Part shown: positions 36,780-47,293 of the stretch, piece by piece
Position numbering within the stretch: the first letter of the stretch is position 1
Layout of the letters: each line of letters begins with the position of its first letter
Source: Lamellibrachia satsuma
Lineage: Eukaryota; Annelida; Polychaeta; Sabellida; Siboglinidae
Direction: 5' to 3'
Length of the DNA: 64,000 bases
Assembly (NCBI GenBank): GCA_033239005.1
Contig: BSQZ01000025.1
Location: forward strand, 9,358,602-9,422,601
Position numbers and translations under genes: made by a program
Notes under the pieces: model-generated
What the model was told of the DNA's origin: nothing
Seen by the model: the letters and a program-made list of their open reading frames with translations, nothing else
The model's database searches: none

Positions 36780-38700
36780 TAATTTCAGAACAATGTCCAA
36801 CATGGACAGTGTAACACATTTTTTGTGTTGGATATTCAAATATCTTTGCTACTTTGCATCATAATGATCATTTTACAACAATGATATTCACTTCCTAATA
36901 TCATCAGCTCAATCATAATATGATATTGTAATTTTTGATTTTAAAAACTTCTTATCACTAGCCATTTTGCTTAAGTTTTAGGCAAGCCAAAAAATTTAAC
37001 AACTTTTAAAACAAAAACATTGTATTGTTCGATAACAAAGTTACATTATCTAAAGGGAACTGATGGTATTTCTCCTTTGAGCCAAATAAATAATAGGGGA
37101 TGGTATCATGACACTTCAAAAGCAGTACAAAATGAGTTCATTTAGAACTTATAATACAAAAAAACAGATGCATATAATTATGTTATAAACATGGTGAGGG
37201 TAGCAAAATTAGATGTTCTCATTTAGCTAGTTGAAGGATCTAAGATTCTGTTCATGCTTCTCCACACAAAAATGTCAGGCAAAATAGACAGATTTCTTTC
37301 ATTTGTATAAATTTACTTGATTATCAGATACAATATATACCTGTGACTTTTTGAACAATTTACACCCTTAGATCAGATGATTTCAGCACAGACACCTGAA
37401 AGTCTTGAGTCAACATGTGCAAAGAAAATGTTGAACAGCTAAGCTTAGAACAGCTTACTCAACTGATTTAGCCTATCTCAGATCCGATTTTTTGGTGTCC
37501 AAATATATAGTGTATGAATAGTTTATGTAACATCTGCAGTCAGTTTAATAAAAGCTGCCTATTTTTGTTCGAATCATCTACAAAAAATTATTTCAGTTAG
37601 ATCTGGTAAGGATCAAAACAGTGGATATCCAAAATGTTAAACACTGTATGGGTCAACGCTGATCCATCCTCTCGCCAATCACATGACAAAGTTAAAAACT
37701 TTCAATTGAGGAAGCACCTTTAAGATATCTAAATATTTGGGGTTTGTCTTTTGTTTTACATGGGTAATCAGCATAATATGTAGTGACATCTGCACAATAA
37801 AGTAACATTAACAAAGCAGCTGTACACTACAGCCAACTATGAGTATATTTCCAGCCAATTGTTGGCAAAATGATGAAGTTTGGGACAATACAATAGTGGA
37901 AATTTTCCAAAGTAGGCACCTGTTAGTATTTAGTTAATAACAGGTAATATTACATGGCTCATGTAGTTTTACTTTGTTTTAGTGTAATTTCAACCAAGAG
38001 AAAGATGGTTTATAACAGTTTAGTTTACTCACAGGTGACATCATCATGCTCATAAAGCATCTCATATGCAACAATCCAATCTTACCATTTGAAAGTGTAC
38101 TGGCCTAGTAACTGTTATTCTAAATTAAAATCTATCATACCAAAACATCTGGACATATGCCATTTATCATATAATTACAGAACAGTCTCAGCTGTTCCAC
38201 TTCCACCACCTCAACTGTTCCGACTTCACCTTTACTACCTTTCCAACCAACATTTACAGAATATATAATCACTCCCATAGGCACTGCGTAGATCAGCATT
38301 TTCAAATCTGGCTGCAATTGTATCTAGTCATGTGATTCCCCTTAATAGTGGCATACCAAAATCATTCTGTGAAAGCAGTCACATAAACAATAAAATTTGA
38401 CAAACCTGAAAAATTGGAATTTACCAAAAATCCTGTTATATGTGAAAAACTGTAAATTTCTTACAAAGTTATGCAATGTTTGGTTAAAAATCAAGCAATT
38501 ATATGAATATTAGTTTGAAAAAGTATATTCATAATATATTCAAAGAGACAGTAAGCAGGATACATTGGTTCGCAATGCACTGGAAATCTAGTGTACATGA
38601 TCTATGATTTATCAAATGTCAAAATCGACCTATAATTAAATTATATGACTGGTTTTCAGCTAATATTGTGGCATTGTTTAGACTTGGCTGTCAAACAAAT
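36780..38700. other. No recognisable gene; contains a dispersed repeat
   Basis: AT-rich. The part from about 37490 to 37730 resembles 60930-61260 (shared GGATCAAAACAGTGGATATCC and AAGCACCTTTAA). The left end of the D2 element follows at 38701. Confidence 0.5.
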
Positions 38701-39039
38701 GTGATTTTTAGCACAGTAAAAAAGTGGTTTATGTTTCTGTGGTGGATGTTTGGAATATCAGTGTACTGTTAATGCAACCTTACCACCCCTGCTATCAGGC
38801 GAGTGGTATCGTCCACCGCACGCACCTGTTGACCGCTGGGGTGGCCAGGCGCTGCCATTCCGGTTTTGAAAGCCATCGAAGTGAGTTGATATTTACAAAC
38901 TTTATTTGATTGCGTTGTACACGTTGCATTACTTGTTGCTATTTTTCAATGGCATTTTCTAAAGACTATGCCCGTACTGTTACTGTATGAATTCATGGTA
39001 TGATTCATTTCAAATGTACTACATTTAATGATTATTTGA
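38701..39039 (+). repeat. D2 repeat A1 (5' end)
   Basis: 339 bp, matching A2 (53276-53614) with one visible difference (CAAATG against CAGATG). It starts GTGATTTTTAGCAC directly after AAAT. Confidence 0.95.
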
Positions 39040-39155
39040 GTTCATACTTGTATAATATATACTGTGTTTCCTTTACTGTTCACGGTAGATAATCATAGTA
39101 AGGTCTAAATACATGGTTGGCGTCCGCTTTTCTGTTTTTAGTATTTTCAAATGCA

Positions 39156-39735
39156 ATGGCAAACCAACATCATCGTATTTCTAGTGCTTCTAATCCAACA
39201 GGAGTGGTGTTTATAGGGCACAGTTTTGCAAAACGGTTTGAAAGTTATTGCGCGTCGCATGGAATGAAAAATGGCAGACTTGACCTAGATTCGGTGTCTT
39301 TGTCCGTTGTTGGTAAATCCGGTGCACTTCTGTCTTTTGTGCATGATTCGGTGTCTCATATCTCTCGATTAGGCTGCACTAAGGCAATTATTCAAATCGG
39401 AGGGAACGATCTGAATAACATTAATTGTCAACCGGAACAGCTAGCTAGGGAGATTTTAAACGTGGCCCGCCAGTTTGTTAACTCCGAGGGCTTCGACAAG
39501 GTGGCACTCTGCCAATTATTTCACCGCTTCCCTCCAGCGTGTAGCAGGAAGTCGAGGTACCCGCTCCGCCCGGGTTATAATAAGTTAGTGGACATTGTCA
39601 ACGCGGAATTGAGACGGTTGGTTGCTTTCTTCCCAAAAATCCATTTCTGGAAACACCGTGGTATGCTGCTGGACTATCAGTCCCTTGTCAGCAGGGATGG
39701 TTGCCACGTGGGGCCGGATGGACAAAGGTTGTATT
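39156..39735 (+). pseudogene. D2 SGNH hydrolase ORF, 5' part, interrupted by D1
   Basis: From ATG at 39156 the frame has VVFIGHSFAKRF (block I, nucleophile Ser in GHS), IIQIGGNDLNN (GxND block) and RDGCHVGPDGQRLY (Asp/His catalytic pair). At 39733-39735 (ATT) the 7.8-kb D1 begins. Joining to 47537 restores FRSVRG and a stop at 47578-47580, giving about 207 codons, against 205 for D1's own hydrolase. SGNH enzymes are esterases or lipases. In Ngaro-like elements such an ORF has been described, as I recall, but its role is unknown. Because D1 is inserted in it, D2's hydrolase is disrupted in this copy. Confidence 0.9.
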
Positions 39736-40054
39736 TATGCAATAACCAACACAAGTCTGATGTAGTAGAGATTGAAAAGGGCCAAATAAATGACGTTTTA
39801 TTGCAAAGTGGACTGCTTATCACGCAGCCACTTTGGGAAGCACATTAACAGGAATGTGAGCTCCTCAAAGCAAACCAGACAGGAACTGAACACATGTACA
39901 GCCCCGTCCGGCAAGTTTCTCAGAGCCCACATTCCTACAGGCATGACGATAACATATATACATCAAGAAGTTGTCATGAACATGTAATGCAAAGAATACA
40001 GACATTCCACCACCAATACACAAATTTAATTACAAACAGGTGGGGCCATTTCGC
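39736..40054 (-). repeat. D1 repeat B2 (3' end)
   Basis: 319 bp matching B1 (40531-40849) with one difference (AAGTTGTC against AAGTCGTC). On the minus strand it ends TTGCATAAAT. Confidence 0.95.
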
Positions 40055-40287
40055 TAACCTATATAAACATAAGCCAAGAATACCGATGAAGAAACAGGAA
40101 GCCTGTCTGCGCAGAAAACCCCATGAACACCAACTACTAGGGGACAAACCCCCGTGTTCATCTAGTATAAAGCGAAAAGTGGGGAAAGCGGTTTCGACAT
40201 CTTCCAACTTCCTATTTCATCAACGATGTACAATCGCATTTTACACTAAGTGTTGAAAATAAGGAAGGAAGGTGGGGAGGAGGGCGG
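40055..40287 (-). other. D1 spacer between A2 and B2
   Basis: 233 bp found once, between the A2 and B2 repeats. It has a weak likeness to the GGGGACA...TAGTATA units of the element's 55-bp array. D2 has a corresponding 182-bp spacer. Confidence 0.7.
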
Positions 40288-40530
40288 ATTTCGAGAGACA
40301 AATTTTCTAGACACAACTTCGCAATGCAGAGACTGGAACAGGAGTGAAAGATTCCAGCTGCTGGCTCTGGTTTGAACTGGTTTCCGTTAAGCCGTGATTG
40401 GCTGAATATCGTGGAGTAATACAAATTATTTGACCAAATAGTTCCGGTGTAGTCTCGGACACCCAGGGCAAGACTTGCCTTGGTTATCTCATAAAATCTG
40501 TTATGCAGCCGTAAGTTGCATAAATCCATT
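40288..40530 (-). repeat. D1 repeat A2
   Basis: 243 bp, identical by eye to A1 at 47294-47536. It abuts B1 at 40531 to form the circle-junction-like sequence. Confidence 0.95.
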
Positions 40531-40849
40531 TATGCAATAACCAACACAAGTCTGATGTAGTAGAGATTGAAAAGGGCCAAATAAATGACGTTTTATTGCA
40601 AAGTGGACTGCTTATCACGCAGCCACTTTGGGAAGCACATTAACAGGAATGTGAGCTCCTCAAAGCAAACCAGACAGGAACTGAACACATGTACAGCCCC
40701 GTCCGGCAAGTTTCTCAGAGCCCACATTCCTACAGGCATGACGATAACATATATACATCAAGAAGTCGTCATGAACATGTAATGCAAAGAATACAGACAT
40801 TCCACCACCAATACACAAATTTAATTACAAACAGGTGGGGCCATTTCGC
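40531..40849 (-). repeat. D1 repeat B1
   Basis: 319 bp, starting 36 bp after the recombinase stop and running straight into A2. Matches B2. Confidence 0.95.
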
Positions 40850-40885
40850 CACAAACATGTGACCACCCCACCGTGACATAACCTT

Positions 40886-41834
40886 TTAAGCAATTCTGAT
40901 ATACTTCCTAAAAGCATCTGAGGTCCACCTGCCTGCTGCCCTGATTTGTGCATCTGACTCCCCCCGCAAGGCCGCTGCGGTAGCTGCACCGATGCGAAAA
41001 CTGACCCTTAAATGAACTAGACTTGTATCCGCAAAAACTGAGTAGCCGTTTCAGAGACACATCGAATTCACCCCGGAGCATAGGTGAGCCATCCGGGTAA
41101 CCAAAAAGGATACCTTGCACTGGGCCTCTGACCTGAATAAACTCCCTCATGAAGGCTGCCGGGTGGATGAGTGACCCTTCTAGGCATTCCCCTCTCACCT
41201 GCAGAGATTGCGGACCGTGTCGAGCACTGTGCTTAAAACGGCGGAAAGATACATTTATAAGGTCACCGGTCAACGTGACATCTCCCACGTGGAGACAGCC
41301 CTGCGTCATGTTCCTCGACCTGGGGACCATTTCTCCGACTCGCAAGTAGGCCCTGAAGGCAATGACCATCATGGCTCGAAGCATAGTGCACGTATAGTTT
41401 GATGCAAAAACAGTGGGGAGAGCCTGCACCAGGCAAGAAAGGATGGGTAGTGTGACAGGCAGGCGGACATCAGGAACAGATCCAAGATTCCGAGCGCCAG
41501 CCAGCAGCTTGACTATGATGAAGTTGCTAGTTGGATCTGGTAGGCCATTAATCTTGTGAAAATAGGCTAGTGCTGACACGTTGGAAACAATTGTGGCAGG
41601 GGCAGCACCACCGGCATGCAGGTGTGCCACGAAGAGGAGGATCATTGCCACCGGTATTGGCAAAGAGGGATACATACCAAGCGACTGAAAGAAAGTTACT
41701 AACTTACCCCACGCCCGCTGATAGTGGGCTCTCGTAGATGGCGCCAGTGAAGCCTCTAGCAACCGATTCAGAGATTCCCCAAGCCCGCTGGGGAGATACT
41801 GTAGGGAATTTCCCGCGGGCTGGCTTCTGCCCAT
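40886..41834 (-). pseudogene. D1 tyrosine recombinase, frameshifted at the catalytic His
   Basis: ATG at 41834 lies inside the end of RT/RH, in frame -1 to it. N-terminal core-binding part: LAPSTRAHYQRAWGKLVTFF. Catalytic part: AYLRVGEM (first Arg) near 41330. The frame slips at about 41003: the sequence reads AAGGGTCAGTTTTCGC where D2 has a His codon before SFR, consistent with loss of two bases. The remaining motif continues in the next frame (FRIGAATAAALRG, AGRWTSDAFRKYIRIA, including the Tyr nucleophile) to a TAA at 40888-40886. As read, the protein ends at 40908 without the HxxR His or the Tyr. This enzyme should integrate circular cDNA, so D1 must have been helped in trans, or the slip arose after insertion or is an assembly error. 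Confidence 0.9.
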
Positions 41835-43360
41835 GGTGCCAGAGCTCGGAATTCCCGTACCTGTGAACGTGATAGTTTGTCAGCTAAAGTGTTGATCCTA
41901 CCTGGGATATGGCGGGCAGTGAAATTGATGTTGAAACGCAAGCACGCTAAAACCAGTGGACGGATTAAGGCCATGATGTGGGGCTCGCGTGACGTTTGCT
42001 TGTTAATAATTGGCACAAGAGCCTCATTGTCTGTGTAGAAACACACACTTCTGTTTGCCCATCTACCACCCCACACGATCACTGCTGCCATTATAGGGTA
42101 AAGTTCTAGAACTGAAATGTTGTATGAGCGCCATGATACTGGCCACTGCCCATAAAACCATGCGCCACCATACAGTGCCCCGAAACCTATACTTCCGGAG
42201 GCATCAGTGTACAGGTGCAAGTGGTCGCCCGTAAGGAAGTTGTCATCTAGGAAAAAAGACCGGCCATTAAATAGAAGCAAGAACTCCTGCCATACCTGTA
42301 GATCGAGTTTTGCCTGACGAGTCAACCTGATGTGGTGATGGGGTTTCTGGACCCCTAATGTCATGTCTATGATTCTTCTCAGAAAAGCTCTACCTGGCAC
42401 AATCACTGTGCAAGCAAAATTCAGGATGCCGATGAGTGACTGCAGAACTCTAAGTGTTACTTTCTGTTGTCTCTGAAAATCTTCCAGCAGTGCCTTAGCT
42501 TTCTCTAACTTATCCTCTGGCAGTCTAGCTTCCATAAGCACTGTATCTAAAGTAATGCCGAGAAAAGTGATGACACGGGTAGGAGCCACTGTCTTCCCAG
42601 GTGCTAAGGGAACCCCGAGTTCGAGGCAAAGATTAACAAAAGCTTGTAGATCTTGTCCGCATTTCGCACGAGAATTGGCAATAAACAGAAAGTCATCGAT
42701 AACATGGACGATCGCAGTCGCTCCCAGTTTGGACTTTGCGATCCACTCCAACGCAGTACTGAAAGACTCGAAGATCGCACAAGCGCTGGAAACTCCCATT
42801 GGAAGGACAGCATCCATGAAAAACTTACCTTTCCACTGGAAACCCAAAAGCGGTCGGTCCCTTGGTGAGACTGGAATAATCCTAAAAGCTGATTCTATGT
42901 CCACTTTAGCCATAAAGACCTGACTACTGGGAAGCTGTTTGATGAGCCTAATAGCATCCTGTATAGTTGCGTATTGGACAGCGGAAATTTCCTTGGGAAT
43001 GAAATCATTTACCGAGGAACCCTCTGGGTAGGATAAGTGATGTATCGTTCGGAATTCCCCAGGACTCTTTTTAGGGACTACCCCCAAAGGGGAAATCCTG
43101 AAGTTGTCACTAGGGGGTGGCGTATCAAACGGACCCAAAATTCTGCCTAGCGCTAGCTCCTTCGCTATCTTGTTGTCTACTACTGCAGGGAATTCGATGG
43201 CAGACTTCAAATTGGTGACCCTTTTAGCTTGTTGTGCTGGTAAGCCAAAGCAGCCAATTCTGAACCCGTGCTGAAAGCCATTGAGAAGATACTCAACAAT
43301 ATTACGATTGTAGCCGACAAGAAAGTATCTAAGTGCATCAGGGGAAACTGAGGTAGGCAT
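41768..43360 (-). CDS. D1 reverse transcriptase / RNase H
   Basis: The start is chosen at ATG 43360-43358, one base after the gag stop (TAG at 43364-43362), giving about 530 residues. The frame is open further upstream to 43498. RT landmarks: LGRILGPFDTPP, FRISPLGVVPKKSPGEFR, KVDIESAFRIIP (first Asp), LPMGVSSACAIFE and VIDDFLFIA (catalytic DD). RNase H follows: HLYTDASGSIGFG, SVLELYPIMAA, FYTDNEALV and HIPGRINTLADKLSR, with the Asp-Glu-Asp-Asp set present. The arrangement is that of DIRS-order elements. It shares its last 67 bp with the recombinase ORF. The frame is intact, so the protein may be functional. Confidence 0.93.
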   Translation of the reverse strand: MPTSVSPDALRYFLVGYNRNIVEYLLNGFQHGFRIGCFGLPAQQAKRVTNLKSAIEFPAVVDNKIAKELALGRILGPFDTPPPSDNFRISPLGVVPKKSPGEFRTIHHLSYPEGSSVNDFIPKEISAVQYATIQDAIRLIKQLPSSQVFMAKVDIESAFRIIPVSPRDRPLLGFQWKGKFFMDAVLPMGVSSACAIFESFSTALEWIAKSKLGATAIVHVIDDFLFIANSRAKCGQDLQAFVNLCLELGVPLAPGKTVAPTRVITFLGITLDTVLMEARLPEDKLEKAKALLEDFQRQQKVTLRVLQSLIGILNFACTVIVPGRAFLRRIIDMTLGVQKPHHHIRLTRQAKLDLQVWQEFLLLFNGRSFFLDDNFLTGDHLHLYTDASGSIGFGALYGGAWFYGQWPVSWRSYNISVLELYPIMAAVIVWGGRWANRSVCFYTDNEALVPIINKQTSREPHIMALIRPLVLACLRFNINFTARHIPGRINTLADKLSRSQVREFRALAPWAEASPREIPYSISPAGLGNL

Positions 43361-43361
43361 A

Positions 43362-44681
43362 CTATCTCCTGAAGACGGCTGGTCGCGAACTGGCAGTCGA
43401 CGATTGGGTTGCAGGGATGCCGGTGGCTGAACTCGGTCGAGCAGGACTGGGTTGGGTGCGTTGCCTATAGCATCGTGCCGCTGAGTGGGGGCCGCCACAG
43501 CGTCTACACTTGTGTGTGTAACGACAAGTGGCTGCGTTACAGACCTCCCCCCGATCGAATGCGAAGCAGGTTTTTGTGGATGGCCACTTAGCTTTACCCC
43601 AGCTGGCCTTACCCTTGCTACGAAAGGGAGTCACGCTGGGTGTGGCAGCTGGGCGACTCTCGGATGCATTCATCCATAGATACCAGCAAACCGATTCCCA
43701 CCCCCAGTTGTTGGCCTGACGAAGTGACCGGAACGCCTCATCATACGACCGCCAGTCCGCACCTTTCTCGTATAGGGAACGAATTGTCTGGACGTACATG
43801 AGTAAATTATGTGATTCTGACAGATGCTGTGGCTGGAGAAGAAAAACAGACATGTAAATTTCAAAGGCCTGCAGCCATTGGTCAAATGACACAGTGGTGC
43901 TCTTTGCCCTAGGGGCGACACAAAACATGGGCGTGTCGTCGTCACTGCCTGGCCTAACGGACACAGAATAGTTCTGTGGTGAGGAGTCATGCAACAATGA
44001 GGAAATACTAATGTACTCCCCGGACCAAATTTGGGCTTTGAGTTTGTCAGACACGCGGGAATGACGGGATAGGGCCGAAGTAGCGAACGATGCTACTAGG
44101 TCCTGGGATGCCCTGGGGAGGGCGTGTACTTCCTGACCTGTATGAGTACCTGAAGATATGGCCTCTGGCCACGGGGCAGACGGTGGACTTGGAACGGGGC
44201 TTGGTGGAGCACCAGTTGCAGATGATGTCACCCGACCTGACGTATGGCCGCCCTGCGGCCATAGACAAGGGTTAGCCAAGGGCGGAGCGATGGGCTCCCC
44301 CCCGGTAGGCGCCGCCACTGCTGCAGGGGCCTCTATTGGAAGCGGCGCATGTAGGGCGTTGGCCGCAGGCAATTGCTGCAGGCCACGCACCATCGCGTGG
44401 ACCTCCTGCAATATCTTGTCAGAGGCATCAAGTCGGCGCTCCATATTCGACAAGCGCTCCTCCGTCGTAGCTTTCCGACCCGCTGCTGCGCCCGCCACCG
44501 GACGAACGACATGCCGTAGGGCCGGTTCGTCGTCAAGGTGCTGCACGACGTGGCCCTCTGGTGGGGGCGGGCACATCGCTGATCGTGCAACGGCAGCGCG
44601 GCTTGCCGCCGCCCGCGATCTTGTTGCCACCGGGCTGCGGCGCAGAGGTCGTCCACGACGCACGTTCTTATCTGGAGCCAT
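43362..44681 (-). CDS. D1 gag-like protein
   Basis: 439 residues from ATG at 44681. The N-terminus is Arg/Ala-rich and basic (NVRRGRPLRRSPVATRS). A short coiled-coil-like stretch (ERLSNMERRLDASDKILQEV) follows, then a Pro/Ala-rich linker and a conserved globular part (RHSRVSDKLKAQIWSGEYIS; VSFDQWLQAFEIYMSVFL). Near residues 371-407 come two zinc motifs, C-x8-C-x4-C-x3-H then C-x2-C-x3-H-x4-C. Spacing is identical to D2's gag although the sequences have diverged. It should bind the element's RNA and form particles. It ends TAG one base before the RT ATG, suggesting termination-reinitiation. Confidence 0.9.
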   Translation of the reverse strand: MAPDKNVRRGRPLRRSPVATRSRAAASRAAVARSAMCPPPPEGHVVQHLDDEPALRHVVRPVAGAAAGRKATTEERLSNMERRLDASDKILQEVHAMVRGLQQLPAANALHAPLPIEAPAAVAAPTGGEPIAPPLANPCLWPQGGHTSGRVTSSATGAPPSPVPSPPSAPWPEAISSGTHTGQEVHALPRASQDLVASFATSALSRHSRVSDKLKAQIWSGEYISISSLLHDSSPQNYSVSVRPGSDDDTPMFCVAPRAKSTTVSFDQWLQAFEIYMSVFLLQPQHLSESHNLLMYVQTIRSLYEKGADWRSYDEAFRSLRQANNWGWESVCWYLWMNASESRPAATPSVTPFRSKGKASWGKAKWPSTKTCFAFDRGEVCNAATCRYTHKCRRCGGPHSAARCYRQRTQPSPARPSSATGIPATQSSTASSRPAVFRR

Positions 44682-44829
44682 CCTGCAACATATTGTGGAA
44701 GGGCCAATACTGAGTGAACGGCTAAACTCTTGTAAACTGCCGCCAAACTACTCATGAAAGCCACATGTGAGAACTAGCTCCTAGATTTTGCGGCAATACC
44801 ACCAGGACTGATGCCTTGCGTCGAAGCTG

Positions 44830-44905
44830 AAACAAGTTTTTTTTTTTTTTATAATTTAATTTTTTTTTTTTTTATTATTATTTTATTTCATTTTACTTTT
44901 TTTTT
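44830..44905. repeat. Poly-T/A tract in D1
   Basis: About 75 bp of almost pure T with a few A on the plus strand, between the 55-bp array and gag. In the sense of D1 it is an A-rich leader just upstream of gag. Confidence 0.9.
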
Positions 44906-44944
44906 CTCCATTATATGAATACACATCAATATGCGACATTAGCC

Positions 44945-46015
44945 AAATGATTAGGGGGTCACCGCCCGCGATAGATCACCACAAAATGGAATCATAGCTA
45001 GTGAGGGGGTCATCGCCCACGATAAATCAACATACAATGGAATCAGGGGGTCATCGCCCCGACCGTGTGCCAACACAACTTTACAAACACAGTAAATTAG
45101 GGGGTCATCGCCCACTGTAGTACATAAATGCAAGAATTGCACGCAGTTAAGTAGGAGGTCACCGCCCCCGATAGTATAAAAAATGTACAATCATAATTAG
45201 TCAGGGGACACCGCCCCCGATAGTATATCAATGCAAAATGACAGTCACACGTGGTTAGGGGACACCGCCCACGATAGTATATTAAGGCAACAAGACAATC
45301 ACGTTTAGTTAGGGGACACAGCCCACGATAGTATATCAATGCAAAATGACAATCAAATTAAGTTAGGGGACACAGCCCACGATAGTATATCAATGCAAAA
45401 TGACAATCAAATTAAGTTAGGGGACACCGCCCACGATAGTATATCAATGCAAAAAGACAATCAAATTAAGTTAGGGGACACCGCCCACGATAGTATATCA
45501 ATGCAAAATGACAGTTACATTTGGTTAGGGGACACCGCCCACGATAGTATATTAATGCAAAATGACAATCACATTTAGTTAGGGAACACCGCCCATGGTA
45601 GTATATCAATGCCCAATGACAATCACATTTAGCGAGGGGACACCGCCCACGATAGTATATCAATGCAAAAATGACGATCGCATTTAGTTAGGGGACACCG
45701 CCCATGTTAGTATAACAATGCACAATGACAATCACATGTAGCGAGGGGACACCGCCCACGATAGTATATACATGCAAGACAATCCCATTTGGTTAGGGGA
45801 CACCGCCCGAGATAGTACATCAATGCCCAATGACAATCACATTTAGCGAGGGGACACCGCCCACGATAGTATATACATGCAAGACAATCCCATTTGGTTA
45901 GGGGACACCGCCCGAGATAGTACATCACTGCAGGAAGTGCAAACACGGGTAAGTAGGGGATCACCGCCCCCGAAAGTACATAAACGCAAAAGGTCGGAGT
46001 CGCCTCCCGTGATAG
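44945..46015 (-). repeat. D1 tandem array, about 55-bp unit, about 19 copies
   Basis: Units read GGGGACACCGCCCACGATAG, then TATATCAATGCAAAATGACA, then ATCACATTTAGTTA. Period is near 54-55 bp; divergence increases toward both ends. It lies between the hydrolase and gag. Because 54 is a multiple of three, stretches stay open on the minus strand as Cys-rich repeats (YYRGRCPL); I take these as by-products. Confidence 0.95.
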
Positions 46016-46463
46016 AAAATAAAGTGTCACCGAGGTAAGACGCTGCGTTACTGTTAATATTAGCAACGATAACATGACAACAATAGTGTCATAAGAACTA
46101 ACAATGAGGATGGTGACACAACACAAATTGGGAATTATCTTCATTTGGAAGAACCACTACCTCGTCGCCACAAAATTTATACCAGTTATCATGGACTGGT
46201 ATGGGATCACCGCCCACAATTTATGAATGCCGAGTAAATATAGTAAAGCGAAACTGTTCACGGAGGCGCATAACTGGGTGTATGTCGATGCGATAAAATA
46301 TGGGAACATCCCCTGTGGCTACATATACGAAGAGGGACACGATGTCCGCGCATGACATACAAAACAACCAAGAGTCACCATGATTATGGAGTTATTAGGA
46401 CTGAGGCGAGCTCCTAATTGTCGACACCTTACCAGCAGTTAGCGCTCGACATGAAACGCCAAT

Positions 46464-47081
46464 TTAAGTTGTAGTCAGCTGTAGGACAACCCGGCTAACT
46501 GCTCTGAAAATTGCCCCCCGAATGCTGCGAAACAGTCGGAAATTTCCTATATCGGATAAATGGACGCCATCTTGGCGGAAAACCTTCGCCGGGCTGTTCC
46601 AAAGGTACTTATGGCTCCAGTAGAACAGACCACGACGTCCCCCACATGCGGACTGTAACGCAGCATTCGCGGATGCAACGCGAGCCGCTCCCGTATCAAA
46701 ATCAAAATGGCGCCATTTCTTGCGGCGCTCGATTTGACATAGACATACTTGACGGACCCCTAAAGCTAACAATTCATCGCCCAATCTACCTAGTTGCAAA
46801 CCTACTGCCTCTGGAGGTGGGGGAGACTTCCCATCGAGGTCGTTGCCTCCAAGAAGGGTAATGACTATGTCAGGGACGCGGGCAGAAATCCGGGTAATGG
46901 TTGCCGGTTCTCGAAATGTTTGAATGGACGCTCCCCTCCGACCCATAAAACGAACCGTGCACGTGTAACCTAATCTTTCTAAGTCGTCAAGGAGACCCGC
47001 AGATTCAATGAACGCGCCCAACCAATACGCGTGGCTATGCCCAAGCACAAGCACATCTAGCTCCGACTTCGCCGCCGACAT
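46464..47081 (-). CDS. D1 SGNH hydrolase
   Basis: 205 residues, from ATG at 47081. Block I is VLVLGHSHAYW (Ser of GHS), the third block is IVITLLGGNDLDG (GGND, Asn for the oxyanion hole) and the last block is RQDGVHLSDIGNFRLF (Asp and His of the triad). A central Gly-Arg stretch (RFMGRRGASIQTF) probably corresponds to the block II Gly. No signal peptide or membrane segment. It is the first ORF of D1, 213 bp after A1, and all catalytic blocks are intact. Similar in length and order to the interrupted D2 ORF. The substrate is unknown; an esterase acting on lipid or a modified host molecule is conceivable. Confidence 0.9.
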   Translation of the reverse strand: MSAAKSELDVLVLGHSHAYWLGAFIESAGLLDDLERLGYTCTVRFMGRRGASIQTFREPATITRISARVPDIVITLLGGNDLDGKSPPPPEAVGLQLGRLGDELLALGVRQVCLCQIERRKKWRHFDFDTGAARVASANAALQSACGGRRGLFYWSHKYLWNSPAKVFRQDGVHLSDIGNFRLFRSIRGAIFRAVSRVVLQLTTT

Positions 47082-47293
47082 ATTGAATGGCCGATTGCGG
47101 GAAGTTTAAACGTATACGAAACGAGCAAATTAACCACGAGGCAACCGACGAAGTAAATACAAATGAAACAATACTCAGCTGAAACGAGTGTTGAGGCGGT
47201 CTTCCTCCTGCAGATCAGTCGACGCAGCTCGAAGTGGTCACTCTCAAACAAAACGTATTTGAAAAACGTAACGACTGTTGGTAAAACCAAAGT

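Noticed and set aside
42555..42923. Plus-strand frame opposite D1 RT
   Set aside because: Antisense of a well-supported RT domain.
44158..44757. 199-codon plus-strand frame opposite D1 gag
   Set aside because: It is the antisense shadow of the GC-rich gag gene.
45300..45900. CRISPR-like array
   Set aside because: Continuous 55-bp tandem units with no unique spacers, inside a retrotransposon.
44951..46144. Several ORFs with YYRGRCPL repeats as genes
   Set aside because: The 54-55-bp unit keeps frames open by chance; there is no start context or domain, so they are listed as part of the array.
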